Under the pieces are notes generated by a model. That model was not told where the DNA came from, searched no databases, and saw nothing but the letters and a program-made list of their open reading frames with translations. A program made the translations under genes and the position numbers. A DNA stretch of 36,923 nucleotides from an uncultured Clostridia bacterium (GTDB lineage Bacteria; Bacillota; Clostridia; TANB77; CAG-508). Where the stretch lies: the NCBI GenBank assembly GCA_944393455.1, contig CALYAH010000140.1, positions 1-36,923 of the forward strand. Reading direction: 5' to 3'. This document shows, in pieces, positions 30,533 to 36,923 of this stretch (position 1 is its first letter; each line of letters starts with the position of its first letter).

Positions 30533-31606
30533 TTATTTTTCAATTTCCTTATTTTTTGTTTTTGGAGTACGAGTATTATTAGATTGCTTATTACTCATTA
30601 CTTTTGGTACTTTTACTTTTGGTACATTTGGCAATATTGCTTTGTTTTTTCTTTTTTGTTTTTTACCCCTAAACTTATTTGCATTAATATGACTTTCAAT
30701 CACTTTAGAAGTTCTGTGTATCCATCTATTAGCTTTATTCATATCTCTTGGAACAATTACAGCCTTTCCTATATTACTTTTGGTTGCATATTCTTGTATT
30801 TGACTGATTAATTCTGGGTCTGAATTCCCCATAATAGCTGCAACCATTCCATCATCAATCGCCTGTTTAAACATAGAAACATCATTATATCCATTTCCTA
30901 CACAAATATAGCCATATTCTGGTTTAAAATATCCAGCAATTGCTTTTACCATTTTACCTTTACTAATATTTTTAGGTGCTATATCTAACCTATAATTTCC
31001 TTGACCTTTTTTAGGAAATTTTGTAGCATCCATATCAGTCCAAAATCCTAATGTCTCTGCATATTTACTCATTTCTTCCATTTCTTTTTTAGTTCCTGCT
31101 AAAGTTATTTTTGTTATGTCTTTATTTTTTCTAAATTTGTCTTCTATTTTTGAATGCAACTTAGCAGTTTTACTATTTCTATAATACTCTTTAACTGTTT
31201 GCTCTTTTGATGCATGAATCTGATTCCCATCTGTATATCTTATTAGTTCTGATTTTCCTCCCATATCAATAAAAGCCTTTAATATTTTAGTAGCTTTTTC
31301 ATTTTCTAATGTTCTTTTAATAATAAATTCATCCTTAACTGTAGAGTAAACTACTGCTCCATTATCACCTATTATTATTGGTGGTAACATTATGTTTCTT
31401 TTCTTAAAGTCTTCTTTTATATCTCCCACTGTTCTTCCTGTTATTGGCACTACCATTCCACCCATTTTTGTAATTAACTTTAGGGTGTTACTTAATTGTT
31501 GATCTTCTAAATTCAATGTTCCATCTTTGTCTGTAAACACAATAAACTTGGGCTTCTTAATTCCTTTTATATTTAATTTTTTATTTTCTCTTTTATTTTT
31601 TCTCAA
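30533..31606 (-). CDS. HAD-superfamily phosphatase (Cof/MPGP-like) with basic tail
   Basis: 357 aa starting at TTG 31606, eight bases after AGGAG. An ATG at 31642 lies only about 7 bases from the predicted transcription start and has no ribosome binding site. Haloacid dehalogenase motifs: I FTDKDGTLN (Asp26, Asp28), II PITGRT, III Lys in NISKGKMVKAI, IV GNGYNDVSMF. The cap between II and III is of the C2 type (Cof, sucrose- or mannosyl-phosphoglycerate phosphatase-like). Substrate unknown. About 65 C-terminal residues are Lys/Asn-rich and disordered-looking (RGKKQKRKNKA to the end), unusual for the family. Monocistronic with consensus promoter. Confidence 0.82.
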   Translation of the reverse strand: MRKNKRENKKLNIKGIKKPKFIVFTDKDGTLNLEDQQLSNTLKLITKMGGMVVPITGRTVGDIKEDFKKRNIMLPPIIIGDNGAVVYSTVKDEFIIKRTLENEKATKILKAFIDMGGKSELIRYTDGNQIHASKEQTVKEYYRNSKTAKLHSKIEDKFRKNKDITKITLAGTKKEMEEMSKYAETLGFWTDMDATKFPKKGQGNYRLDIAPKNISKGKMVKAIAGYFKPEYGYICVGNGYNDVSMFKQAIDDGMVAAIMGNSDPELISQIQEYATKSNIGKAVIVPRDMNKANRWIHRTSKVIESHINANKFRGKKQKRKNKAILPNVPKVKVPKVMSNKQSNNTRTPKTKNKEIEK

Positions 31607-31655
31607 CTTTTCATCTCCTAAGACTTTAAAACTACAATACATAGTTTACATATTT

Positions 31656-31684
31656 ATTATAGTTGTTTTTTTCTTTTGTGTCAA
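31656..31684 (-). promoter_or_regulatory. Consensus promoter of the HAD phosphatase gene
   Basis: TTGACA (31679-31684), 17 bases, TATAAT (31656-31661) on the minus strand. It starts right after the pyrG terminator and supports the TTG start at 31606. Confidence 0.92.
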
Positions 31685-31700
31685 TTTTTTTTACTATTTT

Positions 31701-31738
31701 AAAAAAAATCACCTCATATTTTACTATGAAGTGATTTT
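31701..31738 (-). terminator. Terminator of pyrG
   Basis: 13-bp stem AAAATCACTTCAT/ATGAGGTGATTTT with one G-U pair, 8-base loop, then eight T on the minus strand. It starts 6 bases after the pyrG stop. Confidence 0.9.
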
Positions 31739-31743
31739 CTTTA

Positions 31744-33342
31744 TTATTTCTTAGCTGCTTTTATTAATCCGACAAATAATGGAGCTGGTCTATTAGGTCT
31801 AGATTTTAACTCTGGATGGAATTGACCTGCTATAAAGTATGGATGATCTTCTAATTCTACAATTTCTACTAATAGTCCATCTGGCGATGTTCCTGAAACT
31901 TTTAATCCTGCCTCTTCCAATTTTTGTCTATAATCATTATTATATTCATATCTATGTCTATGTCTTTCTGATATTTCATTAGTTCCGTATACTTTCTTAG
32001 CCAAACTTCCTTCTTTTATTACACAAGGGTACGCCCCTAAACGCATTGTTCCACCTTTTTTATCTATTCCCTTTTGTTCTTCCATTATATGAATAACTGG
32101 ATTTTTTGTATTTTCATCTAGTTCAGCCGAATTAGCATCTTTTAAATTTAATACATTTCTTGCAAATTCTACAACTGCCATTTGCATTCCCAAACATATT
32201 CCCAAAAATGGAACTTTATTTTCCCTAACATAACGAATCGTTTCTATTTTTCCTTCAATTCCTCTGTTTCCAAATCCGCCAGGTACGACGATTCCATCAT
32301 ATTTAGAAAGTTTATCTTTTACATTTTCTTTATTTATCGTTTCTGAATCTACTAAATCTACTTTGACTTTTACATGGTTAGCAAATCCTGCATGATATAA
32401 ACTTTCAATTACAGAAATATAAGAGTCCTCTAATTTTATATATTTTCCAACAATTGCTATGTTAACTACATTTTCTTTATCTATATTTCTAATATCATCT
32501 ATCATTTCTTGCCATTTTGAATTATCTGGAATATAATTATCTAATTTTAGATGGTTACAAACTTCTCTTGCTAATCCCTTTTCTTCTAACATTAATGGGA
32601 CTGCATATAAGCAATCTGCTGTTTTATTTTCAATAACACTTGTTTTTCTTACATTACAAAATAATGATAATTTTTCTCTTACACTATCTGGTATATCTGT
32701 TTCTGTTCTGCACACTAAAATGTTTGGTTTAATTCCAAATCCTTGTAATTCTTTTACAGAATGTTGTGTTGGTTTTGATTTTATTTCATTTGAACCTGCT
32801 ATATATGGTAATAACGTTACATGAATATATATAACATCCTCTGGATCTTTTTCTAAACCAACTTCTCTAATAACTTCTATAATAGAAAGCCCTTAAATAT
32901 CTCCTACTGTTCCTCCAACTTCTGTAATTACAATATCTGTATCGGTTTCTTCGAATCCATAAATTCTTTCTTTTATTTCATTTGTTATATGAGGAATTAC
33001 TTGTACAGTTTTTCCTAAGTATTCGCCCTTTCTTTCTTTTTCAATTACACTAGAATATACTTTTCCCATTGTTACACTAGAATTATGAGTTAGATTTTCA
33101 TCAATAAATCTTTCATAATGTCCTAAATCTAAATCTGTTTCTGCTCCATCATCTGTTACAAAAACTTCTCCATGTTCATATGGGTTCATTGTTCCTGGGT
33201 CTACATTAATATAAGGATCAAATTTTTGTATTGTTACCTTATATCCTCTGTTTTTCAATAGTCTCCCTAGCGATGCAGCTGTAATTCCTTTTCCTAGTCC
33301 TGATACGACTCCTCCTGTTACAAATATGTACTTTGTGTTCAT
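31744..33342 (-). pseudogene. pyrG: CTP synthase with in-frame TAA at codon 150
   Basis: CTP synthase makes CTP from UTP, ATP and glutamine. The full frame is 532 codons, the normal length. Synthetase domain: KYIFVTGGVVSGLGKGITAA, QKFDPYINVDPGTMNPYEHG, EVFVTDDGAETDLDLGHYER. The codon after EVGGTVGDI is TAA (32893-32895) where the family has Glu; reading on in the same frame gives GLSIIEVIREVGLEKDPEDV, KPTQHSVKELQGFGIKPNIL and VCRTETD. The glutaminase domain is intact: FLGICLGMQ (nucleophile Cys) and the C-terminal GQFHPELKSRP. GAA to TAA is a single change, and this Glu is a Mg ligand in E. coli PyrG. Since pyrG is normally essential, base-calling error or a subpopulation mutation must be considered. 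Confidence 0.88.
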
Positions 33343-33362
33343 GTTTTCCTCCTTTTATTTAT

Positions 33363-33427
33363 AAACCGACAAAAACAAAAAAAGATTTAAAAATCACCTA
33401 CAAAAAAATTCGGTTTTTTTTAAATCT
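33363..33427 (-). promoter_or_regulatory. Attenuator-like leader of pyrG
   Basis: Starting at about the expected first transcribed base (33427), AGATTTAAAAA (33417-33427) pairs perfectly with TTTTTAAATCT (33383-33393). Seven T follow, giving an intrinsic terminator upstream of the gene. AAACCGA in its loop (33410-33416) can instead pair with TCGGTTT (33363-33369) beyond the T-run, a possible alternative structure. Firmicute pyrG is known to be controlled by CTP through a leader terminator and reiterative G addition; no GGG start is seen here, so the mechanism may differ. Confidence 0.6.
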
Positions 33428-33433
33428 ATTTCT

Positions 33434-33462
33434 ATTTTACCACTTATTTTCATATTTTACAA
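33434..33462 (-). promoter_or_regulatory. Promoter of pyrG
   Basis: TTGTAA (33457-33462), 17 bases, TAAAAT (33434-33439) on the minus strand, placing the start near 33427 at the base of the attenuator stem. Confidence 0.65.
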
Positions 33463-33477
33463 GTATTTTTATAATAT

Positions 33478-33506
33478 TTGTATTTTTTCTTATTTATTGT
33501 TATACT
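33478..33506 (+). promoter_or_regulatory. Promoter of deoD
   Basis: TTGTAT (33478-33483), 17 bases, TATACT (33501-33506) with an extended -10 TGT. Divergent from the pyrG promoter, 16 bases apart at the -35 boxes. Confidence 0.7.
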
Positions 33507-33542
33507 AACACTAGATTTTAAATTTAAAAGGAGGAATTGTTT

Positions 33543-34265
33543 ATGCCAACACCACATAATGAAGCAAAAATAGATGAAATTGCAAAAACTGTAATTATGC
33601 CAGGAGACCCCATGCGCGCTAAATATATTGCTGAAAACTTTCTCGAGAACTACAAATTAGTTAACAAAGTAAGAGGTATGTATGCTTATACGGGAAAATA
33701 TAACGGAAAAGAAATCACTGTTATGGCATCTGGTATGGGAATGCCAAGTATGGGAATTTATTGTTACGAATTATATAAATTTTATAATGTTGAAAATATT
33801 ATTAGAATTGGTTCTTGTGGAAGTTACAAACCTGAATTAAAATTATTTGACATTATTCTAGCTGACCAAGTTTTTAGTGAAGGAAATTTTGCTTTAACTT
33901 TAAATAATGATAACTGTCACATAGCCAATGCTAGTTCTGAATTAAATAATATTGTAGAGGAAACTGCAAAAGAAAATAACATTTCTATTGTAAAAGGTAA
34001 TACAGTTTGTACAGATTGCTTTGATGTTTATATGACTGACGTAAATCAATTTTTAAATAGAGTCCCAAACAACTTTAACCCTGTTAGTGCAGAAATGGAG
34101 GCTTTTGCCCTATTTTACGTTGCTAAAGTGTTAAATAAAAAAGCTTGTTGTTTAATGAGTGTTGTAGATTCTAAATATATAAAAGACATTGCAACACCTG
34201 AGGAAAGAGAATCTGGATTAAATAATATGATAAAACTTGCTTTAGATAGTAGTTTAAAATTCTAA
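33543..34265 (+). CDS. deoD: Purine-nucleoside phosphorylase, DeoD type
   Basis: 240 aa hexameric-type (DeoD) phosphorylase that cleaves purine (deoxy)nucleosides with phosphate. Motifs: TPHNEAKIDEIAKTVIMPGDPMRAKYIAENFLE split by the phosphate-binding GDPxRA, then MASGMGMPSMGIYCYEL, IRIGSCGSY, the nucleoside site VSAEMEAFALFYVA and SVVDS, where the family has the catalytic Asp in VSD. The start is the ATG at 33543 (GGAGG eight bases upstream); an in-frame TTG six bases earlier is too close to that site. Monocistronic. Confidence 0.95.
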   Translation: MPTPHNEAKIDEIAKTVIMPGDPMRAKYIAENFLENYKLVNKVRGMYAYTGKYNGKEITVMASGMGMPSMGIYCYELYKFYNVENIIRIGSCGSYKPELKLFDIILADQVFSEGNFALTLNNDNCHIANASSELNNIVEETAKENNISIVKGNTVCTDCFDVYMTDVNQFLNRVPNNFNPVSAEMEAFALFYVAKVLNKKACCLMSVVDSKYIKDIATPEERESGLNNMIKLALDSSLKF

Positions 34266-34274
34266 TAAAAAAAT

Positions 34275-34301
34275 AAAAAGATGGCAAAATGTCATCTTTT
34301 T
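34275..34301. terminator. Bidirectional terminator between deoD and greA
   Basis: 9-bp stem AAAAAGATG/CATCTTTTT (34275-34283 and 34293-34301) with A- and T-runs on both sides; it overlaps the greA stop codon at 34300-34302. Confidence 0.8.
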
Positions 34302-34776
34302 ATTTTTTTATTGATAAAATTTTATATTTCATTACTCCCGCTGGTGCATTTACTTCTACCACTTTATTTTTCTTTGCTCCAAGTAAAGCTGCACCTAGTG
34401 GTGATTCATTTGATATTTTATTTTCTGCTAAATTTACTTCTGTTGAACCAACTATTGTATATTCAATTTTTTCATCAAATTCCATATCTAAAACTTTTAC
34501 AGTGTTTCCAACTTGAACAGTTTCTGTATCAATATCTTTTTCATCTATAATTTTTGCATGTCTTATTTTATTTTCTAACTCTGCTATTTTCATTTCGTTT
34601 TCAGCTTGTGATGTTTTTGCTTCATCATATTCTGAGTTTTCAGATAAATCTCCAAATCCTAATGCTACTTTGATTCTATCTGCTATCTCTGCTCTTTTTT
34701 CTGTTCTTAGATATTCTAACTCCTGCTCTAATCTATTATATCCTTCTTGTGTTAATAAAACTTCTTTTTCTTCCAT
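34300..34776 (-). CDS. greA: Transcription elongation factor GreA
   Basis: Rescues backtracked RNA polymerase by stimulating transcript cleavage. 158 aa with the complete layout: N-terminal antiparallel coiled coil (LLTQEGYNRLEQELEYLRTE, ADRIKVALGFGDLSENSEYD with the acidic tip Asp/Glu residues, AENEMKIAELENKI) and the C-terminal FKBP-like domain (VQVGNTVKVL, NESPLGAALLGAKKNKVVEV). AGGAG precedes the ATG. Monocistronic with its own consensus promoter. Confidence 0.97.
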   Translation of the reverse strand: MEEKEVLLTQEGYNRLEQELEYLRTEKRAEIADRIKVALGFGDLSENSEYDEAKTSQAENEMKIAELENKIRHAKIIDEKDIDTETVQVGNTVKVLDMEFDEKIEYTIVGSTEVNLAENKISNESPLGAALLGAKKNKVVEVNAPAGVMKYKILSIKK

Positions 34777-34827
34777 TGTTTATTTCTCCTCTCTTTCGGT
34801 TAATGACCATTAGAAAAATCATTTTCT

Positions 34828-34856
34828 ATATTACGGTAAAAAATGAAATTTGTCAA
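34828..34856 (-). promoter_or_regulatory. Promoter of greA
   Basis: TTGACA (34851-34856), 17 bases, TAATAT (34828-34833) on the minus strand. The -35 lies within the loop and arm of the pgsA terminator hairpin. Confidence 0.8.
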
Positions 34857-34871
34857 GCAAATCTCATTTTT
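34839..34871 (-). terminator. Terminator of the ctp-pgsA unit, overlapping the greA promoter
   Basis: Arms 34858-34871 and 34839-34852 pair over 14 bases with one mismatch (AAAAATGA-ATTTG type), 5-base loop, ending in a T-run. It is merged with the greA -35 and spacer. Confidence 0.7.
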
Positions 34872-34923
34872 ATTTTACTATTTTATTTATTTTTGTTAAA
34901 AGTATAACTTTTTTTATATTATT

Positions 34924-35517
34924 TTAATCATTAATTAATTTTTTAGCACCCTTCATATAGTCCAATCCTGAAAAAATAGTTGCTACTGTTTGAACAATCA
35001 TCATAATTGTTACAATAAAGTTTAATACTAAATCGCCTCTTTGCAATCCTCCAAAAAAACATTCTCCAAATGCATTCAAATCTAGAAAAGCTAGTATAAT
35101 TGCTATCATTTGAGTTACAGTTTTTAATTTTCCCCATTTAGATGCCGCAATTACTTTTCCTCCTTTTTCTACTGCAACAAGTCGATATCCTGAAACCATA
35201 AACTCTCTTGCTAATACTATAATTGGTATCCACGCTGGTAATTTTTCCATTTCAACTAGCATTACCATAGCTGATAATACTAAGATTTTGTCTGCCAATG
35301 GGTCTAAAAATTTTCCAAAAGCTGTTACTTGATTATTTTTTCTTGCCAAATATCCATCTAATTTATCGGTTAAAGAAGCAATTATAAAAATAAAGTCAAT
35401 TATTAACCACTCTATTGGTATTCCTAAAAATCGCCCATCTATTCCAAAAAAAGGAATTATTACCATAATTGGCACTAGTATCATTCTAAACATCGTTAAT
35501 TTATTGGGTAAGTTCAT
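34924..35517 (-). CDS. pgsA: CDP-diacylglycerol--glycerol-3-phosphate 3-phosphatidyltransferase
   Basis: Makes phosphatidylglycerol phosphate, the committed step to anionic phospholipids. 197-aa integral membrane protein. The CDP-alcohol phosphotransferase signature is intact: DKLDGYLARKNNQVTAFGKF followed by LDPLADK (DGxxAR-x8-GxxxD-xxxD). Starts NLPNKLTMFRMILVPIMVII; about six hydrophobic segments. 29 bases downstream of the CtpA-type protease gene, probably cotranscribed. Confidence 0.94.
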   Translation of the reverse strand: MNLPNKLTMFRMILVPIMVIIPFFGIDGRFLGIPIEWLIIDFIFIIASLTDKLDGYLARKNNQVTAFGKFLDPLADKILVLSAMVMLVEMEKLPAWIPIIVLAREFMVSGYRLVAVEKGGKVIAASKWGKLKTVTQMIAIILAFLDLNAFGECFFGGLQRGDLVLNFIVTIMMIVQTVATIFSGLDYMKGAKKLIND

Positions 35518-35546
35518 TCTATTTTCCCCTTTCTTTGTTCCTTTTG

Positions 35547-36758
35547 CTATTTAAGCATTTCAATAGCTTTTTGTAATTGTGTATCATCTTTTTCTTCCAC
35601 TGTTAAAACATTTTCTACTGTATCTGGCAATTCTACTTTTTCGTCTGGTTCTATTCCTACTTCATTTATCTCAGTTTTATTTGGTGTTAAATATTTTTCT
35701 GATGTTATTTTTAATCCACTTCCATCTGGTAATGTTAATAACTGTTGGATAACACCTTTACCAAATGTCTTAGTTCCAACTATTTTTGCCTTTCCATGAT
35801 CTTTTAATGCTCCTGCTAATATTTCAGATGAACTTGCTGTATTTTCATTTGTTAATAAAATAATTGGCATATTAATGATTGGATCATTTTCAGTTTTTTC
35901 TACTTCTTCATTATTATTTTTGTCAACTTCATATAATATGACAGAATCTTTATCTAATATGTAACCTGCTATTTCTAATGCTTCATCAACAATTCCACCA
36001 CCATTATTTCTTAAGTCAATAATTAATGATTCAATTCCTTGTTTTTGCAATTCTTCAAATTTAGCTTTAAAATCCTCTGCTGTTCCTTCGTCAAAAGAAG
36101 AAAATTCAATATATCCTATTTTATTCTCTAAAACTTTTCCTTCTACTGGATTTACTTTTATATTTTCTCTTTTTAATTCAAAGCTTAAAGTTTCTGTTCC
36201 TCTTAGTATTTCTAATTTTACAGTTGAATCAGTTTCTCCTTTTATTTTATTAGCGGCTACTGTCATTTCTTCAGCTGTATATTGTACCCCATCTATTGAT
36301 ACAATTAAATCTCCTGGCAAAATACCTGCTTTTTCTGCTGGACTTCCTTTAATTGGTGCTAAGACCATTATCTTGTTTGATTCTGTATCTTTTACCATGT
36401 AAATCCCAATTCCAACAAAGTTTCCTGTCGTATCAGCCATATAATCTTCCATATCTTCCTTTGATATGTATTCTGTATAAGGATCATCTAATCCTTCAAT
36501 ATACCCTTTAATTGCTCCTTCTTTTAATTTTTCTTCATCTACTTCTTCTAGGAAATATTTATCAATTATAGCTTTATATTTATCGATTTCATTTTTAATA
36601 TCTCCACTCTCTTTTGAAGAGGTTATTAAATAATTTCCTAAATCACGATTTGTCAAATATTGATACATTCCAATTGATGTAACTAAAAATGTAATAAATG
36701 CTACTAAAACTACTAGCATAATTATTTTATAAGCCCTATATCTTTTATTTTCTTCCAT
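35547..36758 (-). CDS. C-terminal processing protease (S41, CtpA/CtpB-like)
   Basis: 403 aa. One N-terminal membrane segment (about 11-31), so the protease faces the outside. Helical cap (about 50-100, DDPYTEYISKEDMEDYM), PDZ domain (about 112-190, SPAEKAGILPGDLIVSIDG), S41 catalytic domain (IGYIEFSSFDEGTAEDF, IIDLRNNGGGIVDEA). Catalytic Ser in NENTASSSE (about 311) and Lys in GTKTFGKG (about 330-335) are present. Cuts exposed C-termini; CtpB in Bacillus activates sporulation factor processing, and CtpA-type enzymes also control peptidoglycan hydrolases. An M23 peptidase lies directly upstream, which fits the latter. GGAGG before the ATG. Confidence 0.93.
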   Translation of the reverse strand: MEENKRYRAYKIIMLVVLVAFITFLVTSIGMYQYLTNRDLGNYLITSSKESGDIKNEIDKYKAIIDKYFLEEVDEEKLKEGAIKGYIEGLDDPYTEYISKEDMEDYMADTTGNFVGIGIYMVKDTESNKIMVLAPIKGSPAEKAGILPGDLIVSIDGVQYTAEEMTVAANKIKGETDSTVKLEILRGTETLSFELKRENIKVNPVEGKVLENKIGYIEFSSFDEGTAEDFKAKFEELQKQGIESLIIDLRNNGGGIVDEALEIAGYILDKDSVILYEVDKNNNEEVEKTENDPIINMPIILLTNENTASSSEILAGALKDHGKAKIVGTKTFGKGVIQQLLTLPDGSGLKITSEKYLTPNKTEINEVGIEPDEKVELPDTVENVLTVEEKDDTQLQKAIEMLK

Positions 36759-36780
36759 TTTATGTCCTCCAGTTTAAACT

Positions 36781-36800
36781 TGGGCGGAGTTTTCCGCCCA
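36781..36800 (-). other. GC-rich hairpin between the M23 peptidase and ctp genes
   Basis: Perfect 8-bp stem TGGGCGGA/TCCGCCCA with a 4-base loop. On the minus strand no T-run follows it, whereas TATATTTTTATT follows on the plus strand. It may be a partial terminator or mRNA-stabilising element. Confidence 0.5.
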
Positions 36801-36837
36801 TATATTTTTATTATATGTAATTTATTTTAATACATTA

Positions 36838-36923
36838 CTATGGTAGGTAATTCATTGGATTAACTCTATTAGAGTAATTTCCTGGGCTTCTTCTTACCTC
36901 AAAATGTAAATGTGGTCCAGTTG
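36838..36923 (-). CDS. M23-family metallopeptidase, C-terminal end (gene begins outside the window)
   Basis: The last 28 codons read TGPHLHFEVRRSPGNYSNRV and then NPMNYLP-stop. GPHLHFEVR holds the C-terminal zinc/catalytic His-x-His of lysostaphin-type (M23) peptidoglycan endopeptidases, and NPMNYLP is the usual ending. Its neighbour CtpA-type protease may process or regulate it. N-terminal architecture is unknown because it lies beyond the window. Confidence 0.9.
   Translation of the reverse strand, partial: TGPHLHFEVRRSPGNYSNRVNPMNYLP

Noticed and set aside
32893..32895. Stop-codon reassignment of TAA in pyrG
   Set aside because: Many intact genes in the window end with TAA at the expected length, so TAA is a normal stop here.

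Overview
This is an AT-rich window, clearly under about 35 % G+C by eye, from a low-GC Gram-positive bacterium. Evidence for this is the ylxM-ffh-rpsP-khpA-rimM-trmD-rplS cluster, whiA, a T-box leader on the phenylalanyl-tRNA synthetase operon, strong AGGAGG ribosome binding sites, LPxTG-type surface anchoring and CCA-encoding tRNAs. Prepilin-like proteins ending in a formylglycine-generating-enzyme-type fold fit an uncultured gut-type Clostridia lineage, but the species cannot be named. Nearly all genes lie on the minus strand. Only four genes point the other way: a VWA surface protein, an orphan 127-aa protein, a D-Ala-D-Ala carboxypeptidase and deoD.

Layout by coordinate: lysS (3' end outside the window); a prepilin-like/FGE-fold surface protein; tRNA-Gln(CTG); a YgjP-like metallopeptidase lacking the catalytic Glu; a 187-bp palindromic element; the ylxM-to-rplS translation/SRP operon; a second palindromic element; a Phe T-box operon (unknown gene - pheS - palindrome - unknown gene - pheT, then a 53-aa membrane protein); a VWA-LPxTG protein; eno; a PemK/MazF-like gene followed by a frameshifted recN; prmC-whiA-hemW; an orphan gene with a structured leader; a cell-envelope run femAB-alr-DUF1189-ftsH; a nucleotidyltransferase/zeta-toxin-like pair; a carboxypeptidase; two identical tRNA-Gly(TCC); a HAD phosphatase; pyrG with an in-frame stop and an attenuator-like leader; deoD; greA; pgsA; a CtpA-type protease; and the end of an M23 peptidase.

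Most of the window is housekeeping: translation, SRP targeting, nucleotide metabolism, peptidoglycan and membrane quality control. The less ordinary parts are (i) the overlapping NTase plus zeta-like kinase pair, (ii) the prepilin/FGE protein, which resembles the target class of diversity-generating retroelements although no reverse transcriptase is present, (iii) four unrelated palindromic repeats placed at operon joints, one of them inside the pheS-pheT operon, (iv) two conserved housekeeping genes, recN and pyrG, each broken by a single lesion, and (v) shared GCGAAC motifs around the promoters of the recN operon and the metallopeptidase gene.

All calls come from reading the sequence and recognising families by eye. 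No search, folding program or alignment was run. Several gene starts were moved inward to the ATG, GTG or TTG that has a proper ribosome binding site.
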